Assembly (NCBI GenBank): GCA_019240405.1 | Contig: JAFAYL010000013.1 | Location: 186,001-250,000 of the forward strand | Length of the DNA stretch: 64,000 nt | Direction of reading: 5' to 3' | Origin: Acidobacteriaceae bacterium | GTDB taxonomy: Bacteria > Acidobacteriota > Terriglobia > Bryobacterales > Bryobacteraceae | Shown here: positions 35,641-42,825 of the stretch, one piece after another | How positions within the stretch are numbered: the first letter of the stretch is position 1 | Layout: each line of letters opens with the position of its first letter | The notes under the pieces: model-generated | Database searches by the model: none | The model's input: only the letters and a program-made list of their open reading frames with translations | Told to the model about the DNA's origin: nothing | Translations under genes and position numbers: made by a program

Positions 35641-35934
35641 TTAGCGGCGGTGGCCCCAGTAGCCTCGAGCCCAGTAGCGACCGTGAGGACCGTAGGCCCA
35701 GCGACCTGAAGTCCAAATCGCTCCGTAGAAAGGCGCGGGCCCGACGTATGCGTCGACGTACGGACCGGGCGCGATATAGGTTGGAACATAAGGCGCAGGC
35801 GCGACGTACGCGCCAATGTACGGTCTCACCCAGGGCCGATGATAGTAGCCACGGTATCCGACTCTCCACCCACCAAACATCGTGGAGCTAGCGAGTAATA
35901 AACCGGCAATTCCTGTCAGCAATTTCGTTTTCAT
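35641..35934 (-). CDS. Small secreted Gly/Tyr/Pro/Trp-rich protein
   Basis: A 97-residue protein with a signal peptide (MKTKLLTGIAGLLLASSTMFGG) and a low-complexity mature part rich in Y, P, G, W and A, with repeated Y-(V/I)-(A/G)-P motifs (GAYVAPAPYVPTYIAPGPYV, then DAYVGPAPFYGA) and a GRWAYGPHGRYWARGYWG ending. Aromatic-rich proteins of this type are common small envelope proteins in proteobacteria and acidobacteria; function unknown. Convergent with the preceding gene. Confidence 0.7.
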   Translation of the reverse strand: MKTKLLTGIAGLLLASSTMFGGWRVGYRGYYHRPWVRPYIGAYVAPAPYVPTYIAPGPYVDAYVGPAPFYGAIWTSGRWAYGPHGRYWARGYWGHRR

Positions 35935-36205
35935 TTTTCTACCGCTCCTGATGTATTAAACGGCAGCGGCGGGCTGGGATGTACGCCGTTCATCAATGTT
36001 TAATTGTGAGGGCGGAGCGGGAACGGGCCGGGGATAGAAAAGCTCAACGAAAAGGGTTCAGTACCGGGGCAGAGCAGTATGTTTAGCGGTGGCTCAGATC
36101 TTCAGGGTACAAAGTACGGAATCCGAGCGAAGTTGCAGCCGTGATGATTGCGGCATCCCCCGTCTCAAGTTGATCGGTTGCTGCCCGAGCGAGTATTTTA
36201 GTAAC
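35935..36205. other. Intergenic stretch upstream of tRNA-Ser
   Basis: 271 bases without a supported gene. It must contain the promoters for the minus-strand 97-residue protein and for the tRNA, but I see no strong consensus hexamer pair. Open frames crossing here are overlaps with the tRNA and are not credible. Confidence 0.5.
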
Positions 36206-36295
36206 GGAGGAATGGCCGAGTGGTTTAAGGCGGCGGTCTTGAAAACCGTTAGCGTCGGAAGGCGCTCGGGGGTTCGAATCCCTCTTCCTCCGCCA
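36206..36295 (+). tRNA. tRNA-Ser (anticodon UGA)
   Basis: A 90-base class-II tRNA. Acceptor stem GGAGGAA (36206-36212) pairs with TTCCTCC (36285-36291), followed by G and an encoded CCA. The anticodon loop CTTGAAA gives the anticodon UGA; the long variable arm (GCGTCGGAAGGCGC region) and T-loop GGTTCGAATCC are typical for serine. Its 3' end shows no repeat elsewhere in the window, so there is no sign of an integrated element. Confidence 0.97.
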
Positions 36296-36435
36296 GAAGA
36301 AACGCGACTTGGCTGAGTGCTCATACGATCGATAGCGGAGCGAGTTCGCCAAATTGGACGATTCTGCCGTACGTCTTGAATTGAAGAACCCGGCAGACTG
36401 GATTCAGGGCTTCGCGGTTTGGATGTGAGTCGCGG

Positions 36436-37023
36436 TTATTTCTGTTTTTCGCTCGTCACTTGCAGATTATTCGTTACGGAGAACACGTTTGCCACGGCAT
36501 TCGCTCGCGTGTTGATCAACGTCTTATCAAATTGACTGTCGACAACGCCCTCCAGAAGCACGTGTCCGTTCTTGACAATGATGTGAATGGATGGCAAGGC
36601 TTGATACCCGTACTTGGTGCCGATGGATGGGTCTCCGTAGATGGCACGAAACTCCGCGCGCCGAATCTGGTCGTCCATTGGTGAGACGGGCAAAACTTCG
36701 ATATTGTTAACGACGTTCGTCACACCTTCGACACGCTTCACCACGTTTTCCGCGTCTGACTTCAGCACCGGATTGACTACCGCGCCTAGCAGAGTGATGG
36801 CAGTGCCATCGACCCGAAACGCGAGATCGTCAAAGATTCCGTAGTACGGAAGCATCACAAGCTCATGGCGGACTTGATGCGCGATGCGGCTTTCGTCTGC
36901 GGTCCCGCGAACGAAAGCGTCGTTATGATTCTTATCCTGCTTTCCCCAAGCCGAGGATGAACTGAGCAACATGGCTGCAGACACGACAGCCGTGAACATG
37001 GGAGATCGAAATTTTGTACGCAT
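36436..37023 (-). CDS. Exported protein with two BON domains
   Basis: From ATG 37023, with a good Shine-Dalgarno (agagagg), the product has 195 residues. A signal peptide (PMFTAVVSAAMLLSSSSAWG) leads into two BON modules: ESRIAHQVRHELVMLPYYGI to KRVEGVTNVVNNIEVLP, and QIRRAEFRAIYGDPSIG to ANAVANVFSVTNNLQV. BON domains bind phospholipid membranes and are found in osmotic-shock (OsmY-like) and envelope proteins, so it probably acts in the periplasm at a membrane surface. Confidence 0.9.
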   Translation of the reverse strand: MRTKFRSPMFTAVVSAAMLLSSSSAWGKQDKNHNDAFVRGTADESRIAHQVRHELVMLPYYGIFDDLAFRVDGTAITLLGAVVNPVLKSDAENVVKRVEGVTNVVNNIEVLPVSPMDDQIRRAEFRAIYGDPSIGTKYGYQALPSIHIIVKNGHVLLEGVVDSQFDKTLINTRANAVANVFSVTNNLQVTSEKQK

Positions 37024-37238
37024 TGAGTGCCTCTCTTGGCAGTTTTGGAAAATCCGCATAGCGGTGGAAGAACCTTCCCTGTGTAAGACCCAACTGATCT
37101 ACCCTTGTGACACACCGGGTTACGTGGGCCTCTAAGTGAAAATACGTATGCGAACGGAATTGGTTACGTCGCGTCAAGAACGGCAATTTCTCGGGCTAAT
37201 GTCGCAGCGTCTATCAGCCGAAAGCTTTAGTAGGCACC

Positions 37239-37421
37239 ATGAACTGTCCTGTCTGCGCCAACCCGAACGTACGACGCTCCCGAAGACGCGGGCTTATCGA
37301 CAAAGTGAGATTTTGGCTAGGACAACGACCCTATCGCTGTCATACCTGCATGCACCGATTCTTCTGTAAGCCGCCTCGTCGGGAATCTCCGAAGGCCTCG
37401 GCGATACAATCCAAGACTTGA
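37239..37421 (+). CDS. Small zinc-ribbon protein
   Basis: A 60-residue basic protein starting at ATG 37239. Four cysteines in two knuckles (MNCPVC and YRCHTC, spaced by 25 residues) predict a zinc ribbon; the rest is Arg/Lys-rich (RRSRRRGLIDKVR), suggesting nucleic-acid contact. It precedes the Nudix gene by 46 bases. No named family is recognised, but the composition and Cys pattern are not chance. Confidence 0.65.
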   Translation: MNCPVCANPNVRRSRRRGLIDKVRFWLGQRPYRCHTCMHRFFCKPPRRESPKASAIQSKT

Positions 37422-37467
37422 TTGTTTACGACTCAAACCGCTTGATTGCGGACGCTAGGGTAGAAAC

Positions 37468-38016
37468 ATGAAGGTCATCTCCTCGCGAGAGCTACTCAAA
37501 ACAAAGATTTTCAAGGTGATGGAGGAGGTTGCGGCTGATTCGACCGGCTTTCAAATCAAGCGGCTGATCGTGCGCCATCCAGGGTCGGCAGTAATGATGC
37601 CGGTGGACAAAAAAGACCGAGTTCTTCTCGTAAGGCAGTTTCGCCTTCCCGCTGACCGAGAACTCTGGGAACTCCCTGCCGGCCGGATTGATCCTGAGGA
37701 ATCAGCGTTACAGGCTGCGAAAAGAGAGCTGGAAGAAGAGACTGGCTATAGAGCTAAGCGATGGATAAGGCTCGCTTCATTTTGGGCAACCCCGGGGTAC
37801 GTGGACGAGAAGATGAATCTGTTTCTCGCGCTTGACTTGACCGAGGGCGAGCAAAAACCGATGGAAGATGAGCGGATTGAAACGCGATGGTTTTCGAAGG
37901 CGGAGTTGAGCGGTTTGATTAAGACAGGGAAGATCCACGACGGAAAAACGATCATTGGATATTTTCTTTGGCTCGAGTACAAGCGAGGAGCGCAAAAACC
38001 GCTATTCGGTCGTTAG
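37468..38016 (+). CDS. Nudix hydrolase, ADP-ribose pyrophosphatase-like
   Basis: A 182-residue Nudix enzyme. The Nudix box is GRIDPEESALQAAKRELEEE, then TGY (about residues 72-94), with the proline-containing ADP-ribose-type surroundings (VRQFRLPADRELWELPAGRI upstream, TPGYVDEKMNLFLALDL downstream). It would hydrolyse ADP-ribose or similar nucleotide sugars to AMP and a sugar phosphate. The 3' end overlaps convergent gpsA by 15 bases. Confidence 0.92.
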   Translation: MKVISSRELLKTKIFKVMEEVAADSTGFQIKRLIVRHPGSAVMMPVDKKDRVLLVRQFRLPADRELWELPAGRIDPEESALQAAKRELEEETGYRAKRWIRLASFWATPGYVDEKMNLFLALDLTEGEQKPMEDERIETRWFSKAELSGLIKTGKIHDGKTIIGYFLWLEYKRGAQKPLFGR

Positions 38017-39000
38017 AGGGCGGTCCATCAGTTCACTAATCGCGCGGCGCGGGTCTTTTGATTCGTACAACACTTCAAACATTTTGTTGATGATCGGGAG
38101 GTCGACGCCTTCCCGGTGACCGAGCTCGTGAGCGGCACGGCAAGTTGCGACACCTTCGGCGACCATTGACATACTCGCGAGAATCTGGTCTAAGGTGTGG
38201 CCGTGGCCAAGTTGAATCCCCACAAAGCGATTGCGCGACAGATCGCCATTGGCGGTCAGCACAAGATCGCCTAGGCCCGCGAGACCGCTCAGGGTGCGTG
38301 GATTCCCGCCCATCGCAAGCGCAAGGCGGGTAATTTCGGCCAGTCCTCGCGTGACGAGGGCGGCGACGCTATTGCTGCCGAGTCCCAGGCCGCGACATAT
38401 GCCTGCACCGATGCTAATCACGTTCTTGAGTGCCGCGCCGAGTTCGACTCCTATCACATCGGTACTCGCGTAAAGGCGCAATTTGGAGGTAGAAAATGCG
38501 CGCTGTATCTGTTCTGCCGTTTTCGCGGTTTCCGATGCAATCACGACAGCCGTTGGCTCCCCAGCGACAACTTCGCGAGCGAAGGTGGGACCAGAGAGCA
38601 CGGCAATACCCGACATAGGCGGCCGTCCCACTACTTCAGCCATCACTTGGGACATCCGGCACAGTGTTTCCTGTTCTATTCCCTTGGTTGCGCTCACGAG
38701 TAACGTTTGACGCGAGATGAAAGGGCTTGCCTGCGTGAGGACATTTCGTAAATACCGCGAGGGAACGACGAATAGGGCGATGTCAGAATCCGATACGACG
38801 GTCGTGAGGTCGTTCGAGACCTGGACGCGATCCGGCAGAGAAAAACCTGGTAGATAGAGGCTATTCTCGCGGACGCGGGTGATTTCAGCGGCGCGCGCGG
38901 AATCATGAACCCAGAGAGAAATCGAATCGAATCGCGGGGCGAGCGTGATAGCGAGACCAGTCCCCCAACTACCCGCGCCGATCACAGCGAGGCGGCTCAC
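38002..39000 (-). CDS. gpsA: Glycerol-3-phosphate dehydrogenase [NAD(P)+]
   Basis: GpsA reduces dihydroxyacetone phosphate to sn-glycerol-3-phosphate for phospholipid synthesis. The 332-residue product has the expected length, the NAD(P) motif VIGAGSWGTGLA at the N-terminus, LLVSATKGIEQET, IAVLSGPTFAREVV, and the active-site helix ELGAALKNVISIGAGICRGL with catalytic Lys, plus LAGLGDLVLTANGDLSRN. The start is a GTG overlapping the plsY stop by four bases (GTGA), so plsY and gpsA are coupled; together they supply and acylate glycerol-3-phosphate. Confidence 0.96.
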   Translation of the reverse strand: MSRLAVIGAGSWGTGLAITLAPRFDSISLWVHDSARAAEITRVRENSLYLPGFSLPDRVQVSNDLTTVVSDSDIALFVVPSRYLRNVLTQASPFISRQTLLVSATKGIEQETLCRMSQVMAEVVGRPPMSGIAVLSGPTFAREVVAGEPTAVVIASETAKTAEQIQRAFSTSKLRLYASTDVIGVELGAALKNVISIGAGICRGLGLGSNSVAALVTRGLAEITRLALAMGGNPRTLSGLAGLGDLVLTANGDLSRNRFVGIQLGHGHTLDQILASMSMVAEGVATCRAAHELGHREGVDLPIINKMFEVLYESKDPRRAISELMDRPLTTE

Positions 39001-39644
39001 ACAGTGTCCTCTTCTGTCGAGCCCTTTCTGAATGAAAAAACGTTTTCTTGCCCTTTGATGAGTCTAGAGATGTTTGCCTTGTGCCGGTAAATGATCAAGA
39101 GGCTTGCAAAGATGGAGGCCATCAGAACGGGTTGAGGCGAATGCTCGAGACCCCAGACCGCAAGCGGAAAAACGGCAGCGCCCACAATAGATCCGAGTGA
39201 AATGTATTTGAAAATGCCGACGATGGCGATGAAGATGATCAAGCTGACGGACAATGCGAGCGGGGTAAGAAGCAAAAATGCGCCGACGAAGCAGGCGACG
39301 GCTTTGCCGCCTTTAAAGCCGAGCCATATGGGATAGCCGTGTCCGATCATCACGGCTGCAGCCGCGAGCGGCGCTGCGAGCGGGTGATTGGGAGTTATCA
39401 GTGACGTGAGCCAAACGGCGAGAAAGCCTTTTAACATGTCGAGCAGCAGAACGATTACGCCCGCCCTTGTACCGGCCGCTCGATAAACATTCGTGGCGCC
39501 GATATTCCCGCTGCCCATAGTGCGCACATCCTTTCCCAACGAGAAGTGGACCAGAAGATATCCAAACGGCAAGCCACCGATGAGATAGGCGAGAATTGTC
39601 GCGGCGATAAGTGGGAAGTAACTTGACACCGGGGGCACGTACAA
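38997..39644 (-). CDS. plsY: Glycerol-3-phosphate acyltransferase PlsY
   Basis: PlsY transfers the acyl group from acyl-phosphate to glycerol-3-phosphate, making lysophosphatidic acid at the membrane. The 215-residue polytopic product shows all three family motifs: IGGLPFGYLL, GSGNIGATNVYR, and GHGYPIWLGFKGGKAVA. The start is a TTG at 39644 or one of two nearby GTGs (39638, 39629); none has a strong ribosome binding site. It follows thpR by five bases and overlaps gpsA, forming a thpR-plsY-gpsA operon. Confidence 0.95.
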   Translation of the reverse strand: MYVPPVSSYFPLIAATILAYLIGGLPFGYLLVHFSLGKDVRTMGSGNIGATNVYRAAGTRAGVIVLLLDMLKGFLAVWLTSLITPNHPLAAPLAAAAVMIGHGYPIWLGFKGGKAVACFVGAFLLLTPLALSVSLIIFIAIVGIFKYISLGSIVGAAVFPLAVWGLEHSPQPVLMASIFASLLIIYRHKANISRLIKGQENVFSFRKGSTEEDTV

Positions 39645-39649
39645 CGTGT

Positions 39650-40216
39650 TTATGGGGCAGCTACAGCGCGCACGAAGTTAAAGCGCCTAATGTTGCTGTA
39701 GATGCTGAAGTTCGAGCCGGGATCACTTCGGTACAGATCGAAGTGGGATACGGGAAAGTCACCGAGCGAAGCCGGCTGAAGTTCTTTTACGCGCTGCTTG
39801 AGACGGGTCAGAGGGACCGAATGGTTGATCCGGGCAAGGGTCAGGTGAGGCGAGAACTGGCGATTCTCTTTTGAAATTCCAATTTTTTCGAGCTGTTCTT
39901 CCGTGTCGCGCGCCAGTTGAAGCAAGGGCTCTCCCCCGTCGATTCCGGCCCAAAGTATCCGCGGCGAACGCTCGTCTGGAAACCAGCCCAAGCGGCTTAG
40001 TTCAACGCGAAACGCGGATCGGAGAACTAATAAATCAAGTGCACGGTAGAGTTCCTCCAGGCGGGACTCAGGCCATTGCCCGATGAATTTGATAGTGACA
40101 TGAAGGTTATCGAGCGGAGTCCATTTAATTAGCGCTTCCGGACGTAGTGCAGTCAGAAGACGCTCCAATCGCAACAGAGCGGCGGAGGGGAGGTCGATTG
40201 CGGTAAATAGGCGCAT
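39650..40216 (-). CDS. thpR: RNA 2',3'-cyclic phosphodiesterase
   Basis: A 188-residue 2H phosphoesterase (LigT/ThpR) which opens 2',3'-cyclic phosphates on RNA ends. Both H-x-T-x motifs are present: HVTIKFIG (about residue 45) and HLTLARI (about residue 127). MRLFTAIDLP at the start and the C-terminal FDLYRSDPG also match the family. First gene of the thpR-plsY-gpsA set. Confidence 0.92.
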   Translation of the reverse strand: MRLFTAIDLPSAALLRLERLLTALRPEALIKWTPLDNLHVTIKFIGQWPESRLEELYRALDLLVLRSAFRVELSRLGWFPDERSPRILWAGIDGGEPLLQLARDTEEQLEKIGISKENRQFSPHLTLARINHSVPLTRLKQRVKELQPASLGDFPVSHFDLYRSDPGSNFSIYSNIRRFNFVRAVAAP

Positions 40217-40351
40217 GAATGCCGTGCTAATGTTCTAGCGTACTTGATGGGGCGAGAGAAAGGGAACGGCTATCAGGGCCGCGAAACTCGACGAAGTGAA
40301 GAAATCGAAGACCCTTACGATTTGCGCAAATTGACTCGTGAGACGACTGCG

Positions 40352-40912
40352 ATGCGGCTTCACGATTTTGAATGCTCTGCGCCGGATCTTGCTCGCGACC
40401 TGCTTGGTTGCGTTTTGTTTCATGGCGCAACTGCCGGCATGATTGTCGAGACCGAGGCATATCTTGGCTTGGATGATCTCGCGGCGCATGCTTCGCGGGG
40501 CCGGACTGAGCGAACTAAGGTGCTGTTTGGACCTGCTGGCCGGGCTTATGTGTATTTCAGCTATGGAATGCATGAATGTCTGAATGTCGTCGCAGACCGG
40601 GAAGGTACGCCGGGGTGCGTGCTGATCCGTGCGCTAGAGCCGCTCTGTGGCTTAGCCGTTATGTATTCGCGGAGGCAATGGCACGGCCGCAAAACGGGTC
40701 TTGCGAATGGGCCGGGTAAGCTAACTCGCGCTTTGGAGATTACACGGGACCATTATGGGAAACGGCTCGATCGAGGTGATTTACGAATTCGCAAGTGGCG
40801 AGACAGACCTGTTTTCGAGGTTGAAGTCACGGCTCGCGTCGGAATCACGAAATGTGCAGATTGGCCATTGCGGTTTGTGTGGAAAGGAAATCCATGCGTT
40901 AGTCGAGGATAA
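40352..40912 (+). CDS. DNA-3-methyladenine glycosylase (AAG/MPG family)
   Basis: Excises alkylated purines such as 3-methyladenine to start base excision repair. The frame is open from 40244, but ATG 40352 begins right before the conserved N-terminal block (RLHDFECSAPDLARDLLG) and gives 186 residues. The catalytic region IVETEAYLG, then LDDLAAHASRGRT, and FGPAGRAYVYFSYGMHECLN are intact, as is LANGPGKLTRAL. It diverges from thpR. An earlier start remains possible since no good Shine-Dalgarno precedes 40352. Confidence 0.9.
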   Translation: MRLHDFECSAPDLARDLLGCVLFHGATAGMIVETEAYLGLDDLAAHASRGRTERTKVLFGPAGRAYVYFSYGMHECLNVVADREGTPGCVLIRALEPLCGLAVMYSRRQWHGRKTGLANGPGKLTRALEITRDHYGKRLDRGDLRIRKWRDRPVFEVEVTARVGITKCADWPLRFVWKGNPCVSRG

Positions 40913-40921
40913 TTTCCTGAG

Positions 40922-42562
40922 TTACTTCAGCCGAAAGGTGGCGTAAGCTTCGGTATTTCTGTAGACGATCGGGTCCGCTGCGAGCTGGAACCGGGCGGCT
41001 TGGTCACGTATTGTTTGAACGTCGGAATCTACGCTGGCTCGATCAGGCTTTGCCATTTGTTTCAGGAAAAATAGGTTTGCGCTTTTGACCTGCGCCGTTC
41101 GGAGCGAGTCTGCGAGGACAAAATAAAATTTGGGGTCGAGTAAGTCGAAATTCCATTCGTCCTTGTTTCGTAGAATCATCTGCTGTTCACCGGAAGGGCT
41201 CGTTGTCAGGTAAGCGTCGACTTTCTCATTTCCTGGAACATGCTTTGTAAACTGCCATTTCCAAGAATAGGTATGGATGTAGTAGGCAATCAGTGAGAAT
41301 TGATCGACATAGACGATTTCCGCCCGCGAAAGATTCGTCCGGAATGTGTTGTACTCTCGCGTGAATAATTCTTCGCTGATTTTGGGGAACTTACGCCAGC
41401 GGTATGAAAAGTTGACGGCTATCAGAATGGCTACTGTGATTAGCAGAGTGTTTCTGATGGAGAAATTCCGGAAAAGCCCAACGGAACGGTCGAGTATCAC
41501 AAATCCGGTCAACAACAGAAATGGGAACAGAATAGATTGCTGCCTCACGTAGCCACCGAAAGGATACCGCCTTACGAGAGAAAGCAGGATCAATTCCGAA
41601 AGCAGTAGAAAGAAGATCAATGCGGGAGTTGTTGCAGCGACTTGCCTTTCGTTTCCGCTGTGAAGAAAAACCAGATAAAAAAGCAGGAACAATCCTGAGA
41701 GGAATAGAGCAATCATGGCCGCCGTCGATGCAATTTCCACGGGCAGAAAATAATTGAGATCTGAACGTAACCCTGAAGACAGGAAGCGAAGAAGCGAGTC
41801 GCCCGCCTGGAAATAAAACTGGCTGACGTTGTTCTCGGTGGTGGGCTGATATCGTACGTGCGTGAAATATAGGGCAGCTACAATGCACAGCACTAACGCG
41901 ATGCTACCTAGGGCAGATCGCCGGTTCGCAGCCAGGCGTTTTACGACTGCTTCGCGGAACGCTGGATAACGCAGCGCGCAAACGAGCACAGCTATAAGGC
42001 AGGCGAGCCAAAAAAAGACCGCATAGTATTCGGTGGAGATTGCCAGGCTCGAAAAGATTCCGAACCACAGCAGAGCGCGATTGATTCTTGCTTGCGAGAA
42101 ATCTACGAAGAGATCGAGAAAGAAGAGGAACGCGCACAGAACGAGAAACAAAGCAAGAGGGTAGCCACGAACATCGCAGCTCATATCGATCATAGTTATT
42201 GAAAAGCCGAAAGCGGCCGCTGCAAGTAAGGCAATGATTCTGCTTCGCAGGAGCCGTCTCGCAATCTGCCCGATCAAAAACACGGAGCCGACTCCGGGAA
42301 AGATACAAATCGAGCGATAAACGAGATGCGAATGTCCGAGTCTGGCAACGTAACGCAACAGTAGATAGAAGAGCAGGGGATGGGCATCTTTCCTCCATTC
42401 GGAAAAGAAAAGCGCCCAACGATCTTGGGTTGCGATGAACACATGCCAATAGCCGTCGTAATGAATGAATTGATGTGCGCCGAGGAGTAACCGGGGGACG
42501 AGCGCAACCAGAACGATGATCCACAGAGCATAAGAGAACAGCTTGTCGCTGGCGACTCTCAT
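40922..42562 (-). CDS. GT39/ArnT-like membrane glycosyltransferase
   Basis: A 546-residue polytopic protein with about ten to eleven transmembrane helices and a C-terminal soluble part after residue 410. The first periplasmic loop has the pattern HYDGYWHVFIATQDRW, including acidic residues and aromatic residues typical of GT-C enzymes, and KDAHPLLFYLLLRY matches the second conserved loop of the PMT_2/GT39-like family. Such enzymes move sugars from polyprenyl-phosphate carriers onto lipids, glycans or proteins at the outer face of the cytoplasmic membrane. The acceptor is unknown. Confidence 0.82.
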   Translation of the reverse strand: MRVASDKLFSYALWIIVLVALVPRLLLGAHQFIHYDGYWHVFIATQDRWALFFSEWRKDAHPLLFYLLLRYVARLGHSHLVYRSICIFPGVGSVFLIGQIARRLLRSRIIALLAAAAFGFSITMIDMSCDVRGYPLALFLVLCAFLFFLDLFVDFSQARINRALLWFGIFSSLAISTEYYAVFFWLACLIAVLVCALRYPAFREAVVKRLAANRRSALGSIALVLCIVAALYFTHVRYQPTTENNVSQFYFQAGDSLLRFLSSGLRSDLNYFLPVEIASTAAMIALFLSGLFLLFYLVFLHSGNERQVAATTPALIFFLLLSELILLSLVRRYPFGGYVRQQSILFPFLLLTGFVILDRSVGLFRNFSIRNTLLITVAILIAVNFSYRWRKFPKISEELFTREYNTFRTNLSRAEIVYVDQFSLIAYYIHTYSWKWQFTKHVPGNEKVDAYLTTSPSGEQQMILRNKDEWNFDLLDPKFYFVLADSLRTAQVKSANLFFLKQMAKPDRASVDSDVQTIRDQAARFQLAADPIVYRNTEAYATFRLK

Positions 42563-42587
42563 CTTCGATACGCTACTCTAATATCGC

Positions 42588-42772
42588 TGTTGGTACGCTG
42601 AACCTCTCAACTGAGGGAAGGCGTTTAAAAGGGAACCTGGCGCGAATCCAGGACTGCCCCGCAGCGGTAAGCAGGAACGAACGGCCAAAAGGCACTTGCG
42701 AAAGAAGGGAAGCCGGGCCAGTAGAAACGCGATCTGAATGGCCGCCCGCCTGTAAGTCCGAAGACCTGCCGC
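42588..42772 (+). ncRNA. Cobalamin riboswitch
   Basis: The conserved core is directly readable: AAAAGGGAACCTGG, then GCGAATCCAGGACTGCCCCGC, AGCGGTAAGC, and the 3' B12-box portion AAGTCCGAAGACCTGCC. It binds adenosyl- or methylcobalamin and normally shuts off the downstream gene when B12 is plentiful. A further hairpin CCGCTC-atgat-GAGCGG (42776-42792) follows but with only a short T-poor tail, so control is more likely at translation through the gggaggg site at 42814-42820 than by termination. It precedes the TonB receptor gene. Confidence 0.95.
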
Positions 42773-42825
42773 AGCCCGCTCATGATGAGCGGAACTTTAT
42801 TTGGTCGCCTCGCGGGAGGGCTGTC

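Noticed and set aside
36206-36295. tRNA-Ser as an integration site for a mobile element
   Set aside because: No repeat of its 3' end, no integrase and no phage-like genes are present in the window.
36083-36352. Open frames on both strands across 36083-36352
   Set aside because: They overlap the well-formed tRNA-Ser gene and show no family resemblance.
42776-42792. Hairpin after the cobalamin aptamer as an intrinsic terminator
   Set aside because: The following bases (aactttatttgg) do not form a T-tract, so a transcriptional switch is not supported; translational control is more likely.
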